Shown here: in pieces, positions 8,721 through 17,848 of the stretch
Numbering within the stretch: the stretch's first letter is position 1
Layout of the letters: every line of letters starts with the position of its first letter
Assembly: GCA_030950185.1 (NCBI GenBank)
Contig: JAUZRU010000014.1
Location: forward strand, 1-35,484
Length of the DNA: 35,484 bases
Direction: 5' to 3'
Source: Paracoccaceae bacterium
Lineage (GTDB): Bacteria > Pseudomonadota > Alphaproteobacteria > Rhodobacterales > Rhodobacteraceae
Position numbers and translations under genes: made by a program
Notes under the pieces: model-generated
Seen by the model: the letters and a program-made list of their open reading frames with translations, nothing else
Told to the model about the DNA's origin: nothing
The model's database searches: none

Positions 8721-10148
8721 TCAGAACAGGCTGCCCTGACCGCTGGGCCCGCTCTTGCTGCTCTTGCCCGGCCGACCTGACGGCCTGCCTCCGGGAATTG
8801 CCGGCACACGGCCGTCGTGAAACTCGATTTCCAGGGCCGAGGCCGCGCGTGCGGTTGCAGATTCGGCCACCAACCTGCCGCCATCGTCCCGCACCACCGC
8901 ATAACCGCGGGCAAGTGTGGCCTGATAGCCCAGGGTCAGACGCAGGCGCTCCAGCGAATCCAGGCGTGCGCGGCGCGTTTCGACCCCGGTTTTCGCGGCG
9001 CGGCAGAACTTTTCCCAGACCGCGTGCAATTTATCACGCCTCTGGCTGACCATCTGGCGCAACAGCGGCAAACGCAGCCCCGCCGCATGCCGCGTAAATT
9101 CGGTGCGGCGCGCCTGGGCCAACGCCTGCAGCGCGCGCGGCAGGCGATCCGAAAGATGGTCCAACTTTTGCCGATGGGCGGCGACGATATCGGCCGGGCG
9201 CGGCAAGGCGCGCGCCAGATCGCGCAACCTCTGACGCCGGTTCTGCAGCTGGGTCGCTAGCGCCCGGCGGCGGCGTTCCTCAAGCTGCGCCAGATGTGCC
9301 ATCAGATCGGCGCGCACGGGCACGGCGATTTCCGCCGCCGCCGTAGGCGTGGGGGCGCGCTGGTCGGCGACATAGTCGATCAGCGTGGTATCGGTTTCAT
9401 GTCCGATTGCCGAAATCAGGGGAATGTCGCTTTCGGCGGCAGCGCGCGCGACGATTTCCTCGTTGAAACCCCAGAGATCCTCGATCGAGCCCCCGCCGCG
9501 TGCCACGATCAGGACATCGGGGCGCGGCAGCGGGCCGCCGGGCGCCAGACGGTTGAACCCCCTGATTGCGGCGGCGACCTCGGGCGCGCATTTCTCCCCC
9601 TGCACGGCGACCGGCCAGACCAGAACCTTGCGCGGAAAGCGATCGCGCAGCCGGTGCAGGATATCGCGAATCACCGCCCCCGAAGGCGAGGTCACGACCC
9701 CGATCACCTCGGGCAGATAGGGCAAGGTTTTCTTGCGCGCCGCATCGAACAGCCCCTCGGCCGCCAGCTGTTTCTTGCGCTTTTCCAGCATCGCCATCAA
9801 CGCGCCCACACCTGCGGGCGCCATGGTCTCGATCACGATCTGATAGCGCGACTGCCCCGGAAAGGTGGTCAGACGGCCGGTAACGACGACCTCCATCCCC
9901 TCTTCGGGCTGCATGGCAAGGCGCGCTGCAACCCCTTTCCAGATGACGCCCGCCAGGACCGCCCGATCATCCTTGAGATCCAGATAGACATGGCCCGAAC
10001 GCGGGCGCGCGATGCGGCCCAGCTCGCCGCGCACGCGGACATGGGAAAACTCGCCCTCGACCACACGCTTGATGGCGCCCGAGATCTCGGAAACCGTGAA
10101 TTCGGGCGCGTTGCCCTGTGTGCCTTCGTCTTCGATCAGATCCGTCAT
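8721..10148 (-). CDS. xseA: Exodeoxyribonuclease VII large subunit
   Basis: Large subunit of the single-strand DNA exonuclease ExoVII, which works with several copies of XseB. The 475 residues show the family order: an N-terminal OB-fold (TVSEISGAIKRVVEGEF through GHVYLDLKD), the catalytic region with VTSPSGAVIRDI, ARGGGSIEDLWGFNEE and GHETDTTLIDYVADQRAPTP, a long arginine-rich helical region (about 270-400), and a C-terminal domain with LARGYAVVRD. The tail (RPSGRPGKSSKSGPSGQGSL) is lysine/serine-rich and low in complexity. The ATG at 10148 is preceded by a GGGGGA stretch about 12 bases upstream. xseB is not adjacent. purD lies divergently, with a repeat element between. Confidence 0.95.
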   Translation of the reverse strand: MTDLIEDEGTQGNAPEFTVSEISGAIKRVVEGEFSHVRVRGELGRIARPRSGHVYLDLKDDRAVLAGVIWKGVAARLAMQPEEGMEVVVTGRLTTFPGQSRYQIVIETMAPAGVGALMAMLEKRKKQLAAEGLFDAARKKTLPYLPEVIGVVTSPSGAVIRDILHRLRDRFPRKVLVWPVAVQGEKCAPEVAAAIRGFNRLAPGGPLPRPDVLIVARGGGSIEDLWGFNEEIVARAAAESDIPLISAIGHETDTTLIDYVADQRAPTPTAAAEIAVPVRADLMAHLAQLEERRRRALATQLQNRRQRLRDLARALPRPADIVAAHRQKLDHLSDRLPRALQALAQARRTEFTRHAAGLRLPLLRQMVSQRRDKLHAVWEKFCRAAKTGVETRRARLDSLERLRLTLGYQATLARGYAVVRDDGGRLVAESATARAASALEIEFHDGRVPAIPGGRPSGRPGKSSKSGPSGQGSLF

Positions 10149-10196
10149 GGCCCACTTTTCCCCCGTGAAAGGGTCAAATGCAAGTGGGGCAATCGG

Positions 10197-10304
10197 CTTC
10201 TTCTTTGCGAAAATACTCTCGGGGGTGCGGGGGCGGACAGCCCCCGCCGATGCTGCCGGAAATTGCGGGCCGCCTCCGGCGGGAGTATTTGGACAAAGAA
10301 GAAG
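10197..10304. repeat. Dispersed intergenic palindromic repeat, copy 2
   Basis: Same element as at 3.1 kb but in opposite orientation, filling nearly half of the 242-base divergent gap between xseA and purD. The left arm is CTTCTTCTTTGCGAAAATAC (from 10197), the right arm GAGTATTTGGACAAAGAAGA (from 10283). On the minus strand it reads CAAATACTCCCGCCGGAGGC, a variable centre, the stem GGCGGGGGCTGTCCGCCCCC and then GCACCCCCGAGAGTATTTTC, closely matching copy 1 position by position outside the centre. Because both genes start outward from here, their promoters must sit beside or inside the repeat. Confidence 0.85.
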
Positions 10305-10390
10305 CGGGGCAAGTCAAGTCCTCCTCTGGCCCCCACCGCCCCGTTGCGCTAGAAGCCCGTCAACAGGGGCAGTTGGCAGCGGGGGCTTGC

Positions 10391-11659
10391 ATGAACATTC
10401 TCATCCTTGGCGGCGGCGGACGCGAACACAGCCTGGCCTGGGCGATAAAACAGAACCCGAAATGCGACAGGTTGATCTGTGCGCCGGGCAATGCGGGGAT
10501 GGATCTGATCGCGGATTGTGCAGACCTAGACATTCTGGATGGGGGCGCGGTCAGGGATTTCTGTATCGAGAACGCGGTGGATTTCGTGGTGATCGGCCCC
10601 GAGGCCCCGCTGGCCGCCGGAGTTGCCGACAAGCTGCGGGCGGCGGGCATCCTGTGTTTCGGGCCATCACAGGCGGCGGCGCGGCTGGAATCGTCGAAAT
10701 CCTTTACCAAGGATATCTGTGACGCGGCCGGCGCGCCGACTGCGGCCTGGGCGCGTTTCGACAATGCCCGGGCCGCGCGCGCCCATATCCGCGCCCATGG
10801 CGCCCCGATCGTGGTCAAGGCTGATGGGCTGGCCGCCGGCAAGGGGGTGATCGTTGCCATGACAGAACAGCAGGCGCTGGAGGCCATTGACCACATGTTT
10901 TCCGGCCAGTTCGGGGATGCGGGCGCCGCAGTTGTGATCGAGGAATTCATGGCAGGGGAAGAGGCCTCGTTCTTTGTGCTGTGCAATGGCGAAACCTGCC
11001 TGCCCATGGGCACCGCGCAGGATCACAAACGCGCATATGAAGGCGACAAGGGCCCGAATACCGGCGGCATGGGGGCCTATTCGCCGGCGCCGATCCTGAC
11101 GGATGCGTTGCAGGAACAGGTGATGGCGCAGATCATTCGCCCCACCCTGCGGGAAATGGTGCGGCGCGGCACCCCTTATCAGGGGGTACTCTATGCCGGG
11201 CTGATGATTGCCGACGGGCAGGCGCGGCTGGTCGAATACAATGTGCGCTTTGGCGACCCGGAATGTCAGGTGCTGATGATGCGGCTGGGGGCGCAGGTGC
11301 TGGATCTGCTGCTGGCCTGCGCCGAGGACCGGCTGGATGAGCTGCGCGCACGCTTTGCCGATGACCATGCGCTGACTGTGGTCATGGCGGCAAAGGGGTA
11401 TCCGGGGGCCTATGAGAAGGGGGCCGAAATTCGCGGGCTTGACGATCTGCCATCGACCTCGTCGCAGCAGGTGTTTCACGCCGGCACAAAACTGGCTGAT
11501 GGGCGCTTGCAGGCGGTTGGCGGGCGGGTGCTGAATGTGACCGCGCGCGCCTCCAGCCTGCGCAAGGCCCGCGATCTGGCCTATGGAATGGTAGATGCCA
11601 TCGACTGGCCCGAGGGGTTCTGCCGGCGCGACATCGGCTGGCGGGCGTTGGGCGAATAG
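10391..11659 (+). CDS. purD: Phosphoribosylamine--glycine ligase
   Basis: ATP-grasp enzyme of the second step of purine synthesis, joining glycine to phosphoribosylamine (GAR synthetase). The length of 422 residues is normal. Seen: N-terminal MNILILGGGGREHSLAW, FVVIGPEAPLAAG, the ATP-grasp core with VVKADGLAAGKGVIVA and AAVVIEEFMAGEEASFF, then AQDHKRAYEGDKGPNTGGMG and VEYNVRFGDPECQ with metal-binding acids, and a C-terminal domain. The start at 10391 fits the family exactly; the frame stays open upstream through the repeat, but that part is not protein-like. The 3' end lies 3 bases from the end of a converging gene, so the two transcripts must run into each other. Confidence 0.96.
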   Translation: MNILILGGGGREHSLAWAIKQNPKCDRLICAPGNAGMDLIADCADLDILDGGAVRDFCIENAVDFVVIGPEAPLAAGVADKLRAAGILCFGPSQAAARLESSKSFTKDICDAAGAPTAAWARFDNARAARAHIRAHGAPIVVKADGLAAGKGVIVAMTEQQALEAIDHMFSGQFGDAGAAVVIEEFMAGEEASFFVLCNGETCLPMGTAQDHKRAYEGDKGPNTGGMGAYSPAPILTDALQEQVMAQIIRPTLREMVRRGTPYQGVLYAGLMIADGQARLVEYNVRFGDPECQVLMMRLGAQVLDLLLACAEDRLDELRARFADDHALTVVMAAKGYPGAYEKGAEIRGLDDLPSTSSQQVFHAGTKLADGRLQAVGGRVLNVTARASSLRKARDLAYGMVDAIDWPEGFCRRDIGWRALGE

Positions 11660-11662
11660 GCC

Positions 11663-12360
11663 CTAGAATTCACAGGCAAGCGCACGCCGGAAGCTGGCCG
11701 TACTTTTCACCGGGCCAAGGCGACGGGCAGTCAACTGCCGGCGTTTGAGGCGGGTCGCCATGACGCTTTTCCAGTTGGCATCGGCGGTGATGATTTCGGG
11801 GCCATCGCCACAATCGCGAATGCCGCCAACAATGAAATCCCAGCCGATCTGGTGATTGGTCAGGCCTGACTGGCTGGCCAGCTGCGTCAGCTTGCCGTTC
11901 GTGAACCGCCAGACTTTCAGGATCTTCCTGAGATGCGGCTTTTCCACATAGGCGATTTCGGGGCGCCCGTCGCCGTCAAGATCGGCCACACCGACCGGGG
12001 CCAGCCATCTGTGGGGGCGACCAAGGAACGGGGTTGCGGCAATCTTGCCGCTTTCGTCATAGATCGCCAGCTGCGCCCCCAGTTCAAGCGAGGTCTCGAC
12101 AACGAGCACCTCGTTATTGCCGTCGCCATCGACATCGGCCAGGCGCGGCTTGATATCCTCGAACACCCTGCTTTCTGGCAGGATGATCCTTATCTGCCGC
12201 AGATCGCGGGTAATGATGCGCAGCATGCCCCATTCGATCGCATCGCCAAGGATGCCATGATCATAGCGCGTCGTGGGGCGATCAAAGCGGGCGTCAACTA
12301 TGTCTGCCTGGGCGGGAGCAGCCAGCAGGGCGGCAAGGGAAAAGATCGCCGCCCGGAACA

Positions 12361-12361
<1 letters not shown>
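11663..12361 (-). CDS. Secreted FG-GAP/VCBS-type repeat protein
   Basis: A 232-residue protein with a signal peptide (MFRAAIFSLAALLAAPAQA, cleavage before DIVDARF). It carries two clear calcium-loop repeats of the FG-GAP/VCBS kind, ADVDGDGNNEVLVVE and ADLDGDGRPEIAYVE, and a third degenerate one near GGIRDCGDGPEIITADANW, spaced as in a small beta-propeller. This suggests a periplasmic calcium-binding protein; the partner or ligand is unknown. Its ATG shares one base with the stop of the ferredoxin gene (TGATG), so translation is probably coupled. The C-terminus is basic (RLKRRQLTARRLGPVK). Confidence 0.75.
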
Positions 12362-13184
<823 letters not shown>

Positions 13185-13246
13185 GCATTTTTCTTTGTTG
13201 CCTGCGGTTTTTCAGGATAACATGGTGAAAAATGGGGACGAGCAGA

Positions 13247-13798
13247 ATGAATTTCCCATCCAGATACCGTGCCCTTGCGGGCATGATCCTGCTTGCAGGC
13301 TGTTCCGGGATGCAAATCTCGGGCATTACGGACATGTCTGCCTCGTTGACCGAACAAGAGGTCATCGTAGCCCCTCCCTGGGCAAAACCGGGTGAATGCT
13401 ACAAGAAAACGACCTCTCCCGCGCTGATCGAGACGATCACCAAGCACATCCTTGTGCGCGCGCCCAGTTACGATACCGATGGCAAGCTCAAACAGCCGGC
13501 TGCCTACCGGACGGAAACCAGCCAGCAGATCCTGCGAGAACGACAGGCCGAGTGGATCAGGATCCCCTGCCGCAAGGACATGGTCGAGGATTTCACCGCA
13601 TCCCTGCAGCGCGCATTGCAGGTGCGGGGGCTGTACAAGGGGCCAATCAACGGCCTGTACGACAAACACACGCAAAAGGCGGTACGGCGTTTCCAGCGGG
13701 CCATGGGCATGGATACCGATATCCTGTCACTGGCCGCCGCGCGCAAGCTGGGGCTGGTTGCCTATGATCGTGACCAGCTGACAGCCCAGTCAAAGTAG
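13247..13798 (+). CDS. Lipoprotein with C-terminal peptidoglycan-binding domain
   Basis: A 183-residue exported lipoprotein. The N-terminus MNFPSRYRALAGMILLAGC ends in a lipobox (LAGC), so the cysteine at residue 19 should be lipidated. The middle has no recognised fold and two cysteines (GECYKKTT and RIPCRKDM). The C-terminal 70 residues look like a PG_binding_1 domain: LQRALQVRGLYKGPINGLYD then TQKAVRRFQRAMGM, the usual 'x-x-LQ..L...G.Y.G..dG.yg..T..AV..FQ' pattern. It probably anchors the envelope to the murein. I prefer the ATG at 13247 to that at 13232 because GGGGA/GAG lies just before it and the signal peptide begins there. Confidence 0.8.
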   Translation: MNFPSRYRALAGMILLAGCSGMQISGITDMSASLTEQEVIVAPPWAKPGECYKKTTSPALIETITKHILVRAPSYDTDGKLKQPAAYRTETSQQILRERQAEWIRIPCRKDMVEDFTASLQRALQVRGLYKGPINGLYDKHTQKAVRRFQRAMGMDTDILSLAAARKLGLVAYDRDQLTAQSK

Positions 13799-13806
13799 CC
13801 CCGACA

Positions 13807-13834
13807 AGAAAAGAGGCGCCCCATGGGGCGCCTC
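13807..13834 (-). terminator. Rho-independent terminator of the hflKC-degP unit
   Basis: A perfect 22-base palindrome at 13813-13834 (arms GAGGCGCCC and GGGCGCCTC, loop CATG) lies between the converging lipoprotein and degP genes. On the minus strand it is followed by TTTTCTTGT, a good U-tract, so it serves degP. On the plus strand only CTGCTTG follows, so it may block the lipoprotein transcript less efficiently. Confidence 0.85.
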
Positions 13835-13868
13835 CTGCTTGCGTTGGAAGGGTCAACCTTCAGCAGTG

Positions 13869-15344
13869 CTATTTTTCGATGCCAAGCGCCACAAAACGTG
13901 GATCACCATTGCGGCGCACCAGCAACAGGATGGATTTGCGGCCTGCGGCACGCGCCGCATCGACCCGCGCGGCCAGATCCTTGGCCGAAGCAACCGGTTG
14001 TTGACCGGCTTCAACGATCAGGTCGCCTGCACGCAGACCCTTTTCATAGGCCTGGCTGGTCTGGTCAACATCCATCACGACCACGCCCTTGGCCTCGGCC
14101 CCAAGGCCAAGCTGATCCCTCAGATTGGCGTCAAGCCCTCTGACGGTCATGCCCAGTACCGTCTTTTCAGACGGGGTTTCCGGCTGTGCCTTGGTGCTGG
14201 ATGCCAGTTTCTTTTCGGCCTCTTCCCGCCGTCCCAGAACCACCTTGAGCGTAACCGTCTTGCCCCCGCGGAACACGACGATGCGGACGGTCTTGCCAAC
14301 CTCGGCGTCAGCCACCATGCGCACAAGCTCGCGGGTATTGGCGACATGCTTGCCGTCGAATGTCACAATCACATCGCCCTGCTTCATGCCCGCCTTCTTG
14401 GCCGGGCCATCGGGAACGTCGGTCACCAGTGCGCCGGCAACATCCTCAAGGCCCAGCGCGTCGGCCATGTCCTTGGTCACGTCCTGAATATGGACACCCA
14501 GCCAGCCGCGGCGGGTTTCGCCATATTTGCGCAGCTGTTCGACGACCTTGGACACCACATTTGACGACATCGAAAAACCGATGCCGATCGACCCGCCGCC
14601 ATTGGGGGAAAGAATCGCCGTATTCACACCGATCACTTCGCCCTTCATGTTGAACAGCGGCCCGCCCGAATTGCCCCGGTTGATGGCGGCATCGGTCTGT
14701 ATGAAATCGTCATATGTGCCGCGCAGCGAACGGTTGCGCGCCGAGATGATGCCCGCGGAAACCGAAAACCCCTGCCCAAGCGGGTTGCCAACGGCAAGCA
14801 CCCAGTCACCAACCCGCGCGGTGTCGCTGTCGCCAAACGAAACGAACGGCAGCGGTTTCTTGGCATCGACCTTGAGCAACGCGATGTCGGTCTTGGGGTC
14901 GGTGCCGACAACCTTGGCCTTCATCACATCGCCATTCTTGAACTCGATCTGGATCGAATCCGCCTCGGCGATGACGTGGTTGTTGGTCACGATATAACCA
15001 TCTTCGGAAATCACGAAACCGGAACCGAGCGCCTGCGCGCGACGCAGGGATTTGCCGCCCTTCTGGCGGTCGAGAAAGTTCTTGAACAGGTCTTCAAAAG
15101 GCGATCCCGGCGGAACCACCGGAAACGGGTTGGTACTGGTCGCAACGGTGGTTGTTGTCGTGATATCGACAACAGCTGGGCTGACCCTTTCGACAATGTC
15201 GGCAAAGCTCGACGGCGCCGAGCGCGCGTACGAGGCAAGGCCCTGAACCAGGACCAGCGTCACTGCGACCAGGAATGTCAGCCACAACTGCGGCCCGCGT
15301 GCATGCGCACGATCGGGCGTAAGAGCCAGAGCTCTGGTGAACAT
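13869..15344 (-). CDS. degP: DegP/HtrA-family periplasmic serine protease
   Basis: A 491-residue periplasmic protease/chaperone of the Do family. An N-terminal membrane segment/signal (LWLTFLVAVTLVLVQGLASYA, about 21-40) is followed by the trypsin-like domain with the complete triad: H123 (TNNHVIAEAD), D153 (KTDIALLKV), S226 (NRGNSGGPL). Two PDZ domains follow, the first with RRGWLGVHIQDVTKD, the second with VVVMDVDQTSQAYEKGLRAG. The ATG at 15344 is preceded by GGAGGAG at ideal distance; the frame extends 133 codons further upstream without protein-like content. It is the last gene of hflK-hflC-DUF2065-degP, separated from the previous gene by 191 bases that contain alternative hairpins. Its job is removal of misfolded envelope proteins. 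Confidence 0.95.
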   Translation of the reverse strand: MFTRALALTPDRAHARGPQLWLTFLVAVTLVLVQGLASYARSAPSSFADIVERVSPAVVDITTTTTVATSTNPFPVVPPGSPFEDLFKNFLDRQKGGKSLRRAQALGSGFVISEDGYIVTNNHVIAEADSIQIEFKNGDVMKAKVVGTDPKTDIALLKVDAKKPLPFVSFGDSDTARVGDWVLAVGNPLGQGFSVSAGIISARNRSLRGTYDDFIQTDAAINRGNSGGPLFNMKGEVIGVNTAILSPNGGGSIGIGFSMSSNVVSKVVEQLRKYGETRRGWLGVHIQDVTKDMADALGLEDVAGALVTDVPDGPAKKAGMKQGDVIVTFDGKHVANTRELVRMVADAEVGKTVRIVVFRGGKTVTLKVVLGRREEAEKKLASSTKAQPETPSEKTVLGMTVRGLDANLRDQLGLGAEAKGVVVMDVDQTSQAYEKGLRAGDLIVEAGQQPVASAKDLAARVDAARAAGRKSILLLVRRNGDPRFVALGIEK

Positions 15345-15471
15345 GGAATTCTCCTCCATACTGCTTGATTTCGGCCGGTTGTTGCGCGCCCCGCCACTGT
15401 GGCCAAAATCGGCGTTTCCCGCGGCCATTGCAACCACCTGGCAATCGTTTTTCGTCAAATGCGCGTGAAAC

Positions 15472-15511
15472 CGCCCGTTACTGTCAGACGGGCGAAAATG
15501 GCGATTCGCCC
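15472..15511 (-). promoter_or_regulatory. Mutually exclusive hairpins in the degP leader
   Basis: In the 191-base gap before degP, the segment 15488-15496 can pair with either of two neighbours. CGCCCGT (15472-15478) is complementary to ACGGGCG (15488-15494), 7 bp, loop 9. GGGCGAA (15490-15496) is complementary to TTCGCCC (15505-15511), 7 bp, loop 8. The overlap makes the two stems exclusive. No U-tract follows on the minus strand, so it is not a standard terminator. A leader switch or mRNA processing site is possible; chance in GC-rich DNA is not excluded. Confidence 0.35.
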
Positions 15512-15535
15512 TGCATGACCTGGCGCGCACGGGCA

Positions 15536-15733
15536 TTACCCAATCACGCGGCGGCCAAACCATATCAACGCCACGCCCACTGCCACTGCGAACAGCCCCA
15601 GCCTCCGGCGGGTCTGCACGTCCATCCTGCGGAACATTTCCAGCGCATCCTCGAATCGCAAAGGGGCCAGTGCAAGCACCAGCCCCTCGATGACTGCAAC
15701 AAGGCCAAGCCCCGTCAGCAGATCCTTGATCAC
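15536..15733 (-). CDS. DUF2065 (YjeT-like) small membrane protein
   Basis: A 65-residue protein with two membrane helices (about 5-24, LLTGLGLVAVIEGLVLALAP, and 46-60, LGLFAVAVGVALIWFGRR) joined by a charged turn with ALEMFRRMDVQTRRRLG. This is the DUF2065/YjeT pattern; the family is often found beside hflC, as it is in E. coli. Its ATG overlaps the hflC stop by 4 bases (ATGA), so it is co-translated. Its role is not established; the position suggests an accessory to the HflKC complex. Confidence 0.85.
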   Translation of the reverse strand: MIKDLLTGLGLVAVIEGLVLALAPLRFEDALEMFRRMDVQTRRRLGLFAVAVGVALIWFGRRVIG

Positions 15734-16641
15734 TGCGAAACACCCCCAGTTGACGGTACAGCCGCCTTTGGTACCACGCGGTTCGTCTTGAGATACGAGA
15801 AAAATTCGCTGTCAGGGTTCAATACGAATGTCGTGTTGTCACCCTTCAGAGATGTCTCATACGCACGAAGCGAGCGGTAGAAGGCAAAGAATTCGGGATC
15901 GCGCCCGAAAGCCTGTGCAAAGATAGCGTTCCGCTTTGCATCGGCTTCACCCCGGGTGATGTCCGCGTTTTTCTGAGCTTCCGAGGTCAGCTCGACCACC
16001 GTCCGGTCGGCTTCGGCGCGCACTTTCTGTGCCGCTTCCTTGCCGCGCGCGATTTCGTCGGCGGCCTCGCGTTCACGCTCGGCCCGCATCCGGGCGAATG
16101 TGGCCGACAGGTTCTGCTCGGGCAGATCGGTCCGTTTGAGACGCACATCGATCACCAGCACACCAAGGGCCTCGGCCTCGTTTCTGGCCGTGTCGCGGAT
16201 CCGGTTCATCAACTTGACCCGGTCAGCCGAAAGGATGTCGCCGGAATTGACCGAACCCAGCACCTCGCGCGTAGAGGCGGTAAGGATACGCTTGAGCCGG
16301 CGTTCGGCCAACGGGATCCCACCGACACCGACCGCCTTACGGAAACGCACCACGTCCTGGACGCGCCAGCGGGCAAAAGCGTCAACCACCAAGCGACGAT
16401 CGTCAAGCGGCGTAACCTCAAGCGATTCTGTATCAAGGGACAGAATCCGACCGTCATATTTCACGACGTTCTGGATGAATGGCACCTTGAAGAAAAGCCC
16501 CGGCTCAAGCTTGACGCCCTTGACCTGGCCAAACTGCAGAACCAGTGCCTTCTTGCGCGCATCAACGATGTAGAAGGAATTTATCAGGATGAACAGGCCG
16601 GCAGCGAGAACGGCCAGCAGGATTGTTGAGCGTTTCATCAT
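15730..16641 (-). CDS. hflC: HflC, SPFH-family modulator of FtsH
   Basis: A 303-residue SPFH/prohibitin-type membrane protein that forms the HflKC cage around the FtsH protease. One N-terminal membrane helix (STILLAVLAAGLFILINSFY, about 5-24) is followed by the band-7 domain (VDARKKALVLQFGQVKGV, LEPGLFFKVPFIQNV) and a long coiled coil (about 185-240, with MRAEREREAADEIARGKEA and EAQKNADITRGEADAKRNAI). The C-terminal part has FFAFYRSLRAYETSLKGDNT and LNPDSEFF, typical for HflC. The ATG overlaps the hflK stop by 4 bases, matching the need for equal amounts of both subunits. Confidence 0.95.
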   Translation of the reverse strand: MMKRSTILLAVLAAGLFILINSFYIVDARKKALVLQFGQVKGVKLEPGLFFKVPFIQNVVKYDGRILSLDTESLEVTPLDDRRLVVDAFARWRVQDVVRFRKAVGVGGIPLAERRLKRILTASTREVLGSVNSGDILSADRVKLMNRIRDTARNEAEALGVLVIDVRLKRTDLPEQNLSATFARMRAEREREAADEIARGKEAAQKVRAEADRTVVELTSEAQKNADITRGEADAKRNAIFAQAFGRDPEFFAFYRSLRAYETSLKGDNTTFVLNPDSEFFSYLKTNRVVPKAAVPSTGGVSQ

Positions 16642-17771
16642 TTCGCTCCTTTCCCGGTTGCGCCAAGCTGATCAAGCGGCAGATAGGGAACGACCCCGCT
16701 CTTGCTGACATTGTCGTCGATGATGACCTTGTTGACCCCGCCGAAAACCTTTTCCATGGTTTCGAGATACAGTCGTTTACGCGTGACCTCGGGTGCCTTG
16801 GCGTATTCGGCATAGACCGCGTTGAAGCGGCTGGCTTCGCCTTCGGCTTCGTTGATGACCTGCGCGCGATAGGCCTCGGCCTCTTGCAGGATCTGCGCGG
16901 CCTTGCCTCGGGCACCGGCCACGACCTTGTTGGCATAGGCATCGGCCTGCTTCTGCAAGGTATCGCGGGTCTGTTCGGCAGCCTGAACCTCGCGGAAAGC
17001 GTCGATCACCTCGGTGGGCGGGTCGGCCTTTTCAAAGTTTATCCGCACGATGTTGATCCCGGATTCATAGCTGTCCAGCGTCTTTTGCACCAACTGTTGC
17101 AGCTCGATGCTGATGACCCGGCGGTCCCGGTTCAGGATCGGTGCAAGTTCCGAGCGCGCGATGATTTCACGCATCGCCGACTCGGCAACCGCGTTGATCG
17201 TGCCCACCGGATCGGCCAGGTTGAACAGGTAATCCTTGGCATTGCTGATGGTCCAGACGACCTGGAAATCGATGTCCACGATATTTTCGTCACCGGTCAG
17301 CATCAGCCCCTGCGAGGCCCGCGTGCCGCCACGTCCGGTACCGATATCTTCGGTCCGCTCGCGGGTCACTGCGATGATGTCCTTGGTGACAATCGGCCAG
17401 GGGGCAAAATTCAATCCCGGCTCGCCAGTGCGATAATATTTGCCGAACAACAGTTCTACAGACTGTTCCTCGGGCTTGACGGAATAGACCGACATCCACA
17501 GCCAGAAGCCAAACAAGGCCAGAATGATCAGGCCGATGGTGCCACGCCCGAAACCGGGTGCGCCGCTACCGCCGCCGGGAAAACCGGAACCGCCACCCTT
17601 GCCGCCCATCAGAACGCGCAGCTGTTCCTGACCCTTGCGAACGATTTCGTCTATCTCGGGGATCTGGGGCCCTTGCCCACCACCGCCGCGATTTCCGCCA
17701 CCACCCTGATCGCCGCCGCCGCGGTTTCCACCGCCGCCGCCCCAGGGGCCCCCATTATTGTTGCCGGTCAT
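16638..17771 (-). CDS. hflK: HflK, SPFH-family modulator of FtsH
   Basis: A 377-residue partner of HflC. The N-terminal 35 residues are extremely rich in glycine and asparagine (MTGNNNGGPWGGGGGNRGGG), then comes PQIPEIDEIVRKGQEQLRVL, which is standard for HflK, a second glycine-rich stretch, a membrane helix (about 77-96, TIGLIILALFGFWLWMSVYS), the band-7 domain (VKPEEQSVELLFGKYYRTGE, GLNFAPWPI) and a coiled coil (about 260-320). The glycine-rich tip faces the cytoplasm. First gene of the hflK-hflC-DUF2065-degP group; 77 bases separate it from gor. AGGAAGGA lies about 10 bases before the ATG. Confidence 0.95.
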   Translation of the reverse strand: MTGNNNGGPWGGGGGNRGGGDQGGGGNRGGGGQGPQIPEIDEIVRKGQEQLRVLMGGKGGGSGFPGGGSGAPGFGRGTIGLIILALFGFWLWMSVYSVKPEEQSVELLFGKYYRTGEPGLNFAPWPIVTKDIIAVTRERTEDIGTGRGGTRASQGLMLTGDENIVDIDFQVVWTISNAKDYLFNLADPVGTINAVAESAMREIIARSELAPILNRDRRVISIELQQLVQKTLDSYESGINIVRINFEKADPPTEVIDAFREVQAAEQTRDTLQKQADAYANKVVAGARGKAAQILQEAEAYRAQVINEAEGEASRFNAVYAEYAKAPEVTRKRLYLETMEKVFGGVNKVIIDDNVSKSGVVPYLPLDQLGATGKGAK

Positions 17772-17848
17772 GTGACTTGTCGTCCTTCCTGTTTTCCATT
17801 CATGTCATCCGTACGCTTTACAGCCAATTGGGGGCGAACAGCGATAAT

